DNA from: Candidatus Latescibacterota bacterium
GTDB taxonomy: Bacteria > Latescibacterota > UBA2968
Direction of reading: 5' to 3'
Assembly (NCBI GenBank): GCA_022821275.1
Contig: JAJEDY010000083.1
Location: 1-64,000, forward strand
Length of the DNA: 64,000 bases
Under the pieces are notes generated by a model that saw only the letters and a list, made by a program, of their open reading frames with translations, did no database searches and had not been told where the DNA came from. Below are positions 1 to 8,057 of the stretch, piece by piece. The position numbers and the translations under genes were made by a program. The stretch's first letter is position 1; every line of letters begins with the position of its first letter.

Positions 1-54
1 ATGTCGATTCTTACCAGAACAATCGGGTTGTTCAACGAGGTTGATCTTGGTCAT
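1..54 (-). CDS. N-terminal end of an unidentified leftward gene (partial)
   Basis: An ATG at 54 reading leftward opens 18 codons (MTKINLVEQPDCSGKNRH) and runs off the window edge without a stop. An AGGAAGG ribosome binding site lies about 8 bases upstream on the minus strand, which is why I accept so short an opening. The product cannot be identified from 18 residues. It lies downstream of, and in the same direction as, the sulfatase fragment and sulfatase that follow, so it may belong to the same transcription unit. Confidence 0.45.
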   Translation of the reverse strand, partial: MTKINLVEQPDCSGKNRH

Positions 55-121
55 TCCAGCACCTTCCTTTCACTTCACTTGTTTTCTTGTCCAATTCCGT
101 CAAGACGTAAATGTTGCTTGA

Positions 122-322
122 CTATTCACAATTGGACATTAGAAACCCTCTCTGCACACGCAAATCTGGGCAAAAAACAATTTTACCGATTGTGTGTGCA
201 AACCTATGGCATGACGCCAACAATGCGTGCAATTGCTCAATGCGATCAGCCTGCCCAGGATCATCTGCCAAAACAAAAACAATATTGGGTCTATTCGTTT
301 TTATATCATCACCTACTTTCAT
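122..322 (-). pseudogene. Sulfatase N-terminal fragment
   Basis: A 66-codon reading frame begins with the sulfatase opening strand (RPNIVFVLADD, residues 11-21), which in the alkaline-phosphatase fold carries the metal-binding Asp pair. After about residue 25 the similarity stops. The C-x-P/A-x-R formylglycine motif and the rest of the roughly 450-residue enzyme are missing. It starts 94 bases past the end of the complete sulfatase at 416-1753 and reads the same way, so it looks like the remains of a tandem sulfatase gene. It cannot be catalytic. It could be expressed as a short peptide, but no convincing ribosome binding site precedes it. Confidence 0.55.
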
Positions 323-415
323 GTTGATCAGAAATTGTACAGCTCATCGCAGTCACTATCATTAACAACTGGAACGAGAAGCGTTTGCATGATAGGCCAA
401 TGGCACTCTCTCGTT

Positions 416-1753
416 TCATTTTCTTCTCGGGACTAATGCATCAACTTTAGCGATATATTGATCCATTTCTGAAAGTAATTTTTGTGCTAATTCTGGTTTC
501 TCATTAACAATATTCTTCAGTTCAAATGGATCCTTTTCTAAGTCGAAAAGTTCAAGGGTCTCGTCTTCCCAAAAACGCAGCAATTTATAATTTTCAAAAA
601 TAACGGCAGAATGAGGATTGGCTTGACGATTGAAATGAGGATAGTGCCAAACAAGATAATCGCTTGGACGTTTCACCTTTCCCTGGATGTCGTTATGCAA
701 AGTATGCCGCAGACTTCCGCCATCTACTTCCTCAGGCCAATGTCCACCAGCCAAATCACAGACAGTCGGAAACAGATCATACTGTGTCACCGTAACATGA
801 GATATTTCTCCTGGCTTAATATTAGGACCAGAAATAATAAAGGGAACACGAATGCCTCCTTCATAAACAAAGAATTTACCTTCCTTTAAAGGTAACGCAC
901 TGCTTATCTCCCCCTCTCTACGATTGACATAAGGGCCATTATCCGAAGTGAATACAATGTATGTGTTCTCTGTGATTCCCAATTCTCTTACGGCACTTAG
1001 AACCATTCCGACGCCAGTATCAAGATCTTCTGTCATGGCAGCATACAGTGGATGGTCGTGTTTAGTACCCTTGGGCAAGGCCTTGTATTTTTCATGGGTT
1101 TTTTGCAGTGCTATCATTTGCAGATGGACGGCATAGTATGAAAGTTGCAGGTAAAAGGGCCGGTTTTCGCTAACCGACTGTTTCATAAATTCAATTCCTC
1201 TTCTGGAGATACTGAAGGTTTGCTTGGGGTCATCCCCTCCATCTTCAGTATTACCCTCTCTATTGCCAGTGGGACCATCACTTTCATCAAAACCGTTAGA
1301 ACCGGGCCCTCCAGACTGAAGGTGCCATTTACCAAAGTGAGCAGTCACATAACTTGAATCAATCTTTTTAAGCTGCTCAGGTAGTGTCGTATAAGGCTGA
1401 ATATCGTTTGTTTTATTAGGTGTTCCCATCAGTACACTGTCATCACGGTTCTGCCCCTTCCAACCAACCAATGCAGTCAGCCCATGCTTTGCGGTAGTCA
1501 TTCCGGTTAGCAAACTTGCGCGTGAGGCAGAACAAACCGGAGAACCCGCATAACCATTGCTAAAAACCACGCCCTGTTTTGCCAGTTGTTCGAGGTTTGG
1601 TGTCTGATAGTAGTCACTTTTAGAATCAGGCACGCGTTCATCCATTAATACTGATAATCCTGGCCAACCGAGATCGTCAGCGTAAAGAATAATAAAATTT
1701 GGCTGATCACTGGCTTCGACTTGATTCGATCCTGATCCAAAACCACCGGCCAT
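416..1753 (-). CDS. Sulfatase, type I (arylsulfatase family)
   Basis: This 445-residue enzyme should hydrolyse sulfate esters, probably on a glycan or small sulfated metabolite. It has the opening metal-binding strand NFIILYADDLGW (residues 19-30) and the formylglycine motif CSASR at 74-78. The motif has Ala in place of the usual Pro two residues after Cys, which the C-x-[PA]-x-R pattern allows. The mid-protein FGKWHL and FTSDNGP segments are typical of the family. The annotated ATG gives an odd Gly/Ser-rich start (MAGGFGSGSN). The frame stays open upstream through codons reading LKKWGVIV to a stop at about 1786, so a damaged or non-standard signal peptide is possible. The maturation enzyme (FGE or anSME) is not in the window. 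Substrate unknown. Confidence 0.88.
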   Translation of the reverse strand: MAGGFGSGSNQVEASDQPNFIILYADDLGWPGLSVLMDERVPDSKSDYYQTPNLEQLAKQGVVFSNGYAGSPVCSASRASLLTGMTTAKHGLTALVGWKGQNRDDSVLMGTPNKTNDIQPYTTLPEQLKKIDSSYVTAHFGKWHLQSGGPGSNGFDESDGPTGNREGNTEDGGDDPKQTFSISRRGIEFMKQSVSENRPFYLQLSYYAVHLQMIALQKTHEKYKALPKGTKHDHPLYAAMTEDLDTGVGMVLSAVRELGITENTYIVFTSDNGPYVNRREGEISSALPLKEGKFFVYEGGIRVPFIISGPNIKPGEISHVTVTQYDLFPTVCDLAGGHWPEEVDGGSLRHTLHNDIQGKVKRPSDYLVWHYPHFNRQANPHSAVIFENYKLLRFWEDETLELFDLEKDPFELKNIVNEKPELAQKLLSEMDQYIAKVDALVPRRK

Positions 1754-1968
1754 AACGATTACCCCCCATTTTTTAAGGGTTGATGTTCAAGAGCTTTCCA
1801 TTCTGTCATTTATGATATCCAGCCAGACACCAATACACAATGTCTCAAAAGGTCTTAATACTTTGCGAAAGGGACATGAAGCCACTTGGACATTGTGGGA
1901 AGACTTTTGATTGTGTATTTTGAGGCCGACTACATGGTCTTTTGAATCTTTATGAAAGGAGTTGGTGC

Positions 1969-3330
1969 ATGGCAGGGCGTCCAAATATTCTGTTGATTCT
2001 TTCAGATGATCACAGCGCACCGCATCTGGGGTGTTATGGCGACCCACATGCCAACACGCCTAATATCGATGCGTTTGCAGCACAAGGGATGCGCTTTGAC
2101 CGCGCATATACAACATCGCCACAATGTATGCCCTCTCGAGCGTCGATGTTTACGGGCCGGTCACCGGTTGCCATTTCGATGACACGGTTTACAGCCCCCC
2201 TCCCACGTGAAGTGCCCACCATTCTGGATGCGTTGCGAGATGCTGGATATTTTACCGGTCTGGGTAGGCGATGGCACCATCTGGACGGACGTGCAAACCC
2301 AAAAGGCGTGGATGGATATGTGCAAGAAAAATACAATCTGCGCACAGCAAAAGATCGTGTAGACTATCTCAATGTCTGTACCGATAAGGAATTAAAGGGA
2401 GAAACTCCGAGGGTTTTGAGTGAATTTTTGGACCAATGCCCCAAAGATACACCCTTTTTTATGTATCTCGGTTTTAACGATCCACACCGGGCTTGGACAT
2501 TGCGACCCGATGAATACCGACCTGATCCGGCCTCGCTCGTATTGCCACCGCATTTTCCCGATACGCCAACATTGCGCGAAGATTTGGCAGATTATTACGG
2601 TGTTCTGCACCGCATGGATCAGGAATTTGCACAGGCGATGGATGTGCTGGACAAGCGTGGGGTGCGTGAAAACACGCTTGTGATGTTTATGGGAGATAAT
2701 GGTGCAGCGCTACTTCGGGGAAAAGGCACTTTGTATGAGCCGAGTTGTCATGTGCCGTTGATAGCACAATGGCCTGGAAAGATCGCGCCGGGAACTGTTT
2801 CAGACGAGTTGATCAGTGGTGAAGATATTGCCGCAACGGTGTTAGAAGCCGCAGGCCTTGATGCGCTGGAGCAAATCACGGGCAACAGTTTTTGTGAGCT
2901 GATGACTGGCGGCGAGCACAAATCTCGAACCGAAGTATTCACCCAGCGTGGTGCACACGGTCAAGATCTTCCAGTATCCTCAGCGGCTTTTGATCTTTCA
3001 CGTGCAATTCGAACAGAGCGTTACCATTTGATTTACAATGCCTACTGGCAGGTGCCTTTTACGCCCGTAGATTTTTATAGCAAACCTGTATGGATAGACC
3101 TTATGGAACGTTGCAAACGCGGTGAATTGTCCGAACTGCATGAAAGACTGTATTTCACCCCCACCCGGTCAATGCTTGAATTGTTTGATCTACAGAACGA
3201 TCCTTATGAACTGACCAACCTGATTGATGATCCAGGTTTGGCAGACGTCCAAGCTGATCTTATTGCCCGCCTAACCGAGTGGATGATTCTGGAACGCGAC
3301 TTCTTACCCCTACCAACCGGTGGGAATTGA
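1969..3330 (+). CDS. Sulfatase, type I
   Basis: This 453-residue sulfatase opens with RPNILLILSDDH (residues 4-15) and carries a canonical CMPSR formylglycine motif at 53-57. A later MGDNGA segment matches the usual metal-binding strand. I chose the ATG at 1969 over the earlier one at 1942 because AAAGGAG sits 8 bases upstream of it and because residue 2 then runs directly into the conserved strand. There is no signal peptide, so the enzyme is probably cytoplasmic. It is transcribed divergently from the sulfatase at 416-1753, with about 215 bases between them. The C-terminal segment (MLELFDLQNDPYE, a common choline-sulfatase and heparan-sulfatase-like ending) is intact. Substrate unknown. Confidence 0.9.
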   Translation: MAGRPNILLILSDDHSAPHLGCYGDPHANTPNIDAFAAQGMRFDRAYTTSPQCMPSRASMFTGRSPVAISMTRFTAPLPREVPTILDALRDAGYFTGLGRRWHHLDGRANPKGVDGYVQEKYNLRTAKDRVDYLNVCTDKELKGETPRVLSEFLDQCPKDTPFFMYLGFNDPHRAWTLRPDEYRPDPASLVLPPHFPDTPTLREDLADYYGVLHRMDQEFAQAMDVLDKRGVRENTLVMFMGDNGAALLRGKGTLYEPSCHVPLIAQWPGKIAPGTVSDELISGEDIAATVLEAAGLDALEQITGNSFCELMTGGEHKSRTEVFTQRGAHGQDLPVSSAAFDLSRAIRTERYHLIYNAYWQVPFTPVDFYSKPVWIDLMERCKRGELSELHERLYFTPTRSMLELFDLQNDPYELTNLIDDPGLADVQADLIARLTEWMILERDFLPLPTGGN

Positions 3331-3341
3331 TATAGATACCG

Positions 3342-3671
3342 TCAAGGGACTATTGTTCTCTTCGGTTTCGAGCAGACATAGTCGAGAAAATCATCCTCTG
3401 ATACTTTCTGGAACAAGCTGGCGAGAATTGCGAGATTCGTCCCATCGTATTTGAGCGCAAATTCCAGATGGTCGCCCAATGTCTCCCCGGGCCAGTACCG
3501 GGATGGATAGACTTCTTTGATGATCCCCCCGAGGGAATCAATCCTGTGGATTCCCCTAATAGTCACCACAGACGTGTGCCAATTCGGGATGACGTCGAGG
3601 TCATACTGTTCAATCAGTGCCGCATACCCCGCGAGCCTGTATAGCGATTGATTTTGATGATGTTTAGCCAT
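3342..3671 (-). pseudogene. Truncated Fic-family protein, N-terminal fragment
   Basis: This frame encodes about 109 residues (MAKHHQNQSLYRLAGYAALI onward, with RIDSLGGIIKEVYPSRYWPG and FLDYVCSKP). By recall, this resembles the N-terminal helical region found before the Fic/DOC domain in long Fic-family proteins. The homology stops at SKP and the frame ends six residues later, so the HPFxxGNGR AMPylation motif and the rest of the protein are missing. An ATG at 3671 fits the homologous start better than the upstream ATG at 3725. A hairpin resembling an IS200/IS605 end lies about 110 bases upstream at 3783-3815, so a mobile-element event may have caused the truncation. Confidence 0.5.
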
Positions 3672-3782
3672 AGCACATCCCGGAAAAATGATTATTAAAT
3701 GAGAATTATAGTTATTTTTTGGCAAATAGCAAGAAAAACAAGTATAAAAAACAATAGATAGGGAAGTGGTCCCTTATGTTGA

Positions 3783-3815
3783 CATACTCCCAACGCTAAA
3801 GCAGTTGGGAGTATG
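3783..3815. mobile_element. Solo hairpin resembling an IS200/IS605 right end
   Basis: Two perfect 12-base arms (CATACTCCCAAC and GTTGGGAGTATG) flank a 9-base loop, and TTGA immediately precedes the left arm. By recall, the pattern TTGACATACTCC with a GC-rich stem is the terminal hairpin of many IS200/IS605 elements, which on the other strand forms the 3' end of TnpB-associated RNA. No tnpA or tnpB frame lies on either side, so this would be a relic or a minimal non-autonomous end. It could alternatively be a plain transcript-end hairpin, but no T-tract follows on either strand. Confidence 0.5.
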
Positions 3816-3850
3816 GTGTTACCCCGTTTTGGTGGAGATCTACGGTTAGT

Positions 3851-5719
3851 TCAGAATTCCAACACCTTCTTCCGCTTACCCTTACTAATGGTGACGATAC
3901 CACTATTGTAGTCGGCATTGAGAAAAGGGCTTTCAAAGACCTTCTTCGGGGCGTAGTTGACTGGCTTGCCATTGATGGTGGGTGTTTTCTCAAAGCTGGT
4001 ATCGAAGGTCAACAGGTCGCTGTAGATCGTGGTGTATCTAAGAATGGCTCCATCCATGCTCATCTCACAACCTTTTACCTTCGCCTTGAACGTGTCGAAG
4101 CTATCGAGATCGCTCTTGGCCATAACCTCGAGAATGACGGGGGCGTATTCGCCCTTAAGCGCCATGATCCTTCCGGGAGGTGTCTTACGTGTACTGCCAT
4201 CCTCAGCCTTGACGGTGTATGAGCCATCCTTCCACGTGAAGCCTCCATCGGACACGCGAATAGCTGCCCATGCTCCTTCTGCTTCTACAAATACCACACC
4301 ATCTTTCTCAACTGGTGCGCTCAAGCCTTTTTCCGATATCCAGACGTTCATCTCGGCGCCACCCTTGTGGTACTTGAGCTTCTGTGTGATCAGGCTACCC
4401 TTGCTTTGGACGGACCACTGAGCATTGAGAACGACCTTGTTGTCCTCGGGACGCACAAGAGGAACGATGCGGGCATCGTCCTCGCCAGCAAAGATCACAC
4501 CCTGCCAACGATTCTGTGCGCTGATCGCGACCCAATCGGACATCGGTCGCGCCTCGGTCATTGGGGTACCCAAGATGAAGGCAGGGTCACAGAAACTGTA
4601 GCGCAGAATGCCACCACCGTCGGTTCGTAGTTGATTCGGCGTCTTGCTCGCAACTGCCACCATGGGAAACGAATGGCCTTGTCTCCCGAGACCCTGTGTA
4701 CGCTGTCGCACTTCGTAGCGGCCGCGTCCCTTTACGTCACGCGCGATATCGGCCACTACGGTCGGGGGGCGGTAAGCGCTGAGTGCTGCGTTGACGTCAT
4801 GACCATTGACCGTTGGTTGCTTGCCGATGGCGAAGTAGAACCAGGCCAACGGCGCGTTTCCGTGATCCCGGTTCTGGTAGAACGCTTTCTCCCCCTTTCT
4901 GCGTGCCCCGCCGCCACCCATATGCCCACCAATCTGCTCTTCCGCCCAGTAAGCAAAGTAGAGATCGAGGAACATCCCGGCCGAGCGCTGTACTGGTGGA
5001 TCACCGAAGTCGTAAAAGTTGTAGAATCCCCTGATCAGCGTGGCGTTATATCCATCGCTCATCATTTCGATACACAGGCTCTTGCGCGCCCGTTCACGGC
5101 AGTAAGCGATGAAGTACTCGTTCCAGGCGCGGTAGTGATCCTCGGCCGTGGCGCCGTCATCAAACTTGAGGTTCCTATATTCGGACAGATTCCTGGCGAG
5201 CTTGGAGAAGTGCCAATTCACCGTGAAGTCCATGGCATGATGGTTCTCGGACCCGTAAATGTGCCAGGTCTGCGAGTCTTTGACCTCCGCCTTGCTTAGC
5301 CACGAGCACATTTTGGCATAGAGCCAGACCGGTTTGAGCGCGAGGGCCTCGGTTTCTTTGGTGATGCGGCCAGGATGCTCCGTCCCGTTGGTGCCGTACA
5401 TCTCGATCAGCCGCATCACGATCTCCGCGTGCCAGTGGAAACTGTCGCGGTCGTTGATGTCCCGCGGATTGTCAAGGTAGTGCTGGGCATTCTCGATAAG
5501 CGCCGCATTTGCCTCATCCAGCATCTCGCCTAGATACAGACAGCGCGCGGCAAACGCCATGATGGAATAGGAGTAGGCTCGCACGTAGTTACCACGTTCC
5601 GGGCCGAGTGGTTTCTGCTTCTTGGCGCGCACCAGGGGGTTGCCCGATTCTGCGCGAAACATTGCATCCACCCGTTTCTCAAATCCAGCCAGTATGGCTT
5701 CCGGGGTTTGCCTCTTCAT
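3851..5719 (-). CDS. Large (alpha/alpha)-toroid plus beta-sandwich protein, possible polysaccharide lyase or glycoside hydrolase
   Basis: I do not recognise an exact family for this 622-residue protein. Residues 1-320 are rich in amphipathic helices with conserved-looking aromatic and histidine segments (FHWHAEIVMRLIEMYG, GSENHHAMDF, RDHGNAPLAWFYFAIG), as in (alpha/alpha)-barrel lyases and hydrolases. Residues 350-622 are strand-rich and resemble the C-terminal beta-sandwich of heparinase II/III-like enzymes. No signal peptide is evident. The ATG at 5719 is chosen because AAAGGAG lies 8 bases upstream. A GTG two codons earlier is too close to it. The gene is divergent from the LacI regulator at 5872, and a shared operator region suggests sugar-responsive control. 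A glycan substrate is inferred. Confidence 0.55.
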   Translation of the reverse strand: MKRQTPEAILAGFEKRVDAMFRAESGNPLVRAKKQKPLGPERGNYVRAYSYSIMAFAARCLYLGEMLDEANAALIENAQHYLDNPRDINDRDSFHWHAEIVMRLIEMYGTNGTEHPGRITKETEALALKPVWLYAKMCSWLSKAEVKDSQTWHIYGSENHHAMDFTVNWHFSKLARNLSEYRNLKFDDGATAEDHYRAWNEYFIAYCRERARKSLCIEMMSDGYNATLIRGFYNFYDFGDPPVQRSAGMFLDLYFAYWAEEQIGGHMGGGGARRKGEKAFYQNRDHGNAPLAWFYFAIGKQPTVNGHDVNAALSAYRPPTVVADIARDVKGRGRYEVRQRTQGLGRQGHSFPMVAVASKTPNQLRTDGGGILRYSFCDPAFILGTPMTEARPMSDWVAISAQNRWQGVIFAGEDDARIVPLVRPEDNKVVLNAQWSVQSKGSLITQKLKYHKGGAEMNVWISEKGLSAPVEKDGVVFVEAEGAWAAIRVSDGGFTWKDGSYTVKAEDGSTRKTPPGRIMALKGEYAPVILEVMAKSDLDSFDTFKAKVKGCEMSMDGAILRYTTIYSDLLTFDTSFEKTPTINGKPVNYAPKKVFESPFLNADYNSGIVTISKGKRKKVLEF

Positions 5720-5794
5720 CGACACAACTCCTTTCTCTACAGTGAATCAATTGCCAGTTGCAGTGAGTAACTTCCCAATAACAGAGAATTTTGC

Positions 5795-5823
5795 TTGACA
5801 GAGAAAACTTGTAATATTATGAT
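5795..5823 (+). promoter_or_regulatory. Promoter of the lacI-type regulator
   Basis: TTGACA at 5795-5800, a 17-base spacer and TATGAT at 5818-5823 make a near-consensus sigma-70 promoter that points at the regulator starting at 5872. The -10 box is overlapped on its downstream edge by a dyad that is a likely operator. Confidence 0.7.
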
Positions 5824-5851
5824 GAACTTGTTCACCAAATTTCGTTCATCA
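5820..5851. promoter_or_regulatory. Candidate LacI-family operator, overlapping dyads
   Basis: TGAACTTGTTCA (5823-5834) is palindromic except for its central TT. A wider dyad pairs TGATGAAC (5820-5827) with GTTCATCA (5844-5851). Both lie at and just past the -10 box, where a repressor would block transcription, and between two divergent genes. The size and symmetry suit LacI-family proteins. Binding by the neighbouring regulator is inferred. Confidence 0.55.
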
Positions 5852-5871
5852 CACACTCACAGGCCAAATAG

Positions 5872-6906
5872 GTGCAAAAACAGCAGGTTACATTGAGCGA
5901 CGTCGCCAAAAAAGCAGGGGTCGCCAAATCGACTGCCAGTATGGTGCTGAACAACAGAGCCAGAAAGGGAACGGTTCGCATCAGTGACCAAACGATTGAA
6001 CGTGTTCGGAAAGTAGCCCATGAAATGGGCTACTTTGTCGGACTGACAGCCAGAGCCAAAGCAGGCAGCCGCACTTCAATCATTGGTCTGATTATGTATT
6101 CCATCAGTCCTACAGGTTCACAATTGCAGATGATAGAAGGCATTACAGAAGTTTTCAGAAAAGAAAAAGTGACCCTCGCAATGGGTATGGTGACCAGAGA
6201 CAATCTGGAACTCGAATTGGAAGAAATTCACATCATGGCCCAGAAAGGCTTCGATGGACTCATTCTCGAACCCAGCACAGGCCTGTTGAACATGCTGGAT
6301 GCAAATCCCGAACTCATTCCCAATCCAGACCATGTGGTTATTCTAAATCGACCGCCCATTGCAGGTTTGCCTGCCGCCTGGACAAACGAAGAAGAATGCG
6401 GCTTCATTGCAGCCCAGCACTTGCTTGAGCAAGGACATCAAAACATCGCTGTTCTGGGTGATCAATACACCTTTTCATCAAGCAAATTTGACGCACACAG
6501 AACCCAGGTCCAGCGCTTTTGGGGGTTCCAAAAAGCACTGCAAGCTCACGGATTATCTGCCAGGCGTGCAAGGTGCCTTGAAGACGTGTTCGATCTAGAT
6601 GGCGTGACCGGGGTCTTCTGTGGTTTGGGTCCGCAAGCAACAGAACTTCTCGGTGCATGTCTGGATCGTGACATTCGAGTACCCGAAGACCTGTCTATTG
6701 TTGGGTACAACAACTCAATAGAGAAAAATCAGGTGCGCCCCAAGATTACAACGATAGACAAGAAAGCGTCAAAATTAGGCCAGCAGGCTGCTAAGATGAT
6801 TTTGGAAGCCAGAGATGGCAAAAGACCAGAGGATGTCATTCTGACCCCCGGATTGATTGTTCGAGAAAGCACCCGGCAAGTATCTCCCCCACGGGTGCGG
6901 CTATGA
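5872..6906 (+). CDS. LacI-family transcriptional regulator
   Basis: This 344-residue repressor has an N-terminal helix-turn-helix (VTLSDVAKKAGVAKSTASMV, residues 6-25) with the usual hinge helix. A periplasmic-binding-protein-like sensor domain follows (about 65-340), including DGLILEPS and the SIVGYNNS segment near the end. Translation starts at GTG 5872, the only start compatible with the HTH, without a good ribosome binding site. It has its own strong promoter with an overlapping operator, so autoregulation is likely. Because it is divergent from the toroid enzyme at 3851-5719, it probably senses a sugar or breakdown product from that enzyme's pathway. The effector cannot be deduced. Confidence 0.92.
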   Translation: MQKQQVTLSDVAKKAGVAKSTASMVLNNRARKGTVRISDQTIERVRKVAHEMGYFVGLTARAKAGSRTSIIGLIMYSISPTGSQLQMIEGITEVFRKEKVTLAMGMVTRDNLELELEEIHIMAQKGFDGLILEPSTGLLNMLDANPELIPNPDHVVILNRPPIAGLPAAWTNEEECGFIAAQHLLEQGHQNIAVLGDQYTFSSSKFDAHRTQVQRFWGFQKALQAHGLSARRARCLEDVFDLDGVTGVFCGLGPQATELLGACLDRDIRVPEDLSIVGYNNSIEKNQVRPKITTIDKKASKLGQQAAKMILEARDGKRPEDVILTPGLIVRESTRQVSPPRVRL

Positions 6907-6930
6907 AACCGTAGGTGATAAACCCATTTC

Positions 6931-7962
6931 GTGGTGGGAATGGGTAGCTATGATTTCAATTACACTCTCTATGAGGATGGAAAGGATCCCATGAAGGGCA
7001 AGCAGTACATTGGAAATACATACAGCGTCGTCATCAATGAAGAGGAGGGCATTTCGGGCGGGGTTTTCGAGGATATTCCCTATATCCTGGGCACAATAAC
7101 TGGACGCGAAATTCAACCGCAACAGGGCATCCGATCGGGGAAAGGGCTTGTCTGTTTTACGGCATTTGATGCCAAGTTGGAGATGCTGATCGGCCACCGT
7201 GTGTTTCAGCGGCCACTCATTGAAATTGCACAGCACATCAAAGAGCTGAAAACTTTTGCAAAATCATGTGTCTGTATTGAGGCCTTTGAAAATGCGGCAC
7301 GCCCACTTTTGCAGGAATTAGAGAACTATATTGCCCTCAAAGATTCAGATGCGAAAACACGGGTGCGATTAACCCGCAAGTTAGAATCGCTGTACAAAAG
7401 TGCATCGGAAAAAATCCACCGCAATCAGAAAGAACAAGAATACCGAGATGCCATTCACACAAACCTCGAAGTGCGAAAAATTAAAGAAGCGGATATTCCC
7501 GATGCCGAACGACTCATCAACGATTTCTTAATCAAGACATTAAAAAAAGGACGGATACTTTTTAATCCTGATTTTGTCAAAAACCACTTAAAAAACACTC
7601 TGGTAGGCTGTCTTAAAGACCGCGTTGTGGCAACCCTCATTTTTCGCAGAGACGGAAAAAGCGAGACTGACGCACGAACCATAATCAGACTGGGGTTCCA
7701 CCCAGATTATCCACACACAATCCTGAGCACAGCCTTTTTTGCTCACATCCTCTCACAAAATCCTGATCTTTCTCTGAATATCTTACTGAACAGTCGCAGT
7801 ATTCGCACCGAGTATTTCCGGGCAATGGGCTTTCGTCCTATACGGGACAGCCGGGGAAAAACACTGAAAACAGAACATGGTGAAAGTGTGTACAATCTCC
7901 CCAGCACACACAATGACCACGCCCACGTTTCGCTAAAAAGAAGAGAAGCCGTCCCTGCCTGA
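6931..7962 (+). CDS. Unrecognised protein with a GNAT-like C-terminal region
   Basis: The 343-residue product starts 24 bases after the lacI-type gene in the same direction, so the two are probably cotranscribed. Starts at GTG 6931, GTG 6934 or ATG 6940 are all possible, and none has a good ribosome binding site. Residues 1-110 resemble no family I know. Residues 110-180 are charged and helical, possibly coiled coil. From about 185 on (VRKIKEADIPDAERLINDFL, then a strand pair near VVATLIFRR and a late FRAMGFRP) the pattern is like an N-acetyltransferase fold, but the usual pyrophosphate-binding Q/RxxGxG/A loop is not obvious. Function unknown. It may be a degenerate acetyltransferase or a regulatory protein. 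Confidence 0.5.
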   Translation: MVGMGSYDFNYTLYEDGKDPMKGKQYIGNTYSVVINEEEGISGGVFEDIPYILGTITGREIQPQQGIRSGKGLVCFTAFDAKLEMLIGHRVFQRPLIEIAQHIKELKTFAKSCVCIEAFENAARPLLQELENYIALKDSDAKTRVRLTRKLESLYKSASEKIHRNQKEQEYRDAIHTNLEVRKIKEADIPDAERLINDFLIKTLKKGRILFNPDFVKNHLKNTLVGCLKDRVVATLIFRRDGKSETDARTIIRLGFHPDYPHTILSTAFFAHILSQNPDLSLNILLNSRSIRTEYFRAMGFRPIRDSRGKTLKTEHGESVYNLPSTHNDHAHVSLKRREAVPA

Positions 7963-8057
7963 ATCCCTCTCCAACAAACTGTCTATGCTCAATCTCCAAT
8001 GAGGAGAATCTTCCAAAACGCCCTCTGCTGATTTCCCTATCATTTGGCTAAAAAGTT

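Noticed and set aside
1-327. 108-codon frame on the plus strand at the window start
   Set aside because: It is antisense to the sulfatase fragment and the leftward partial gene, has a low-complexity translation and no ribosome binding site.
4631-5299. 222-codon open frame on the plus strand inside the toroid enzyme gene
   Set aside because: It is antisense to a long, well-supported gene, has no ribosome binding site and no family resemblance.
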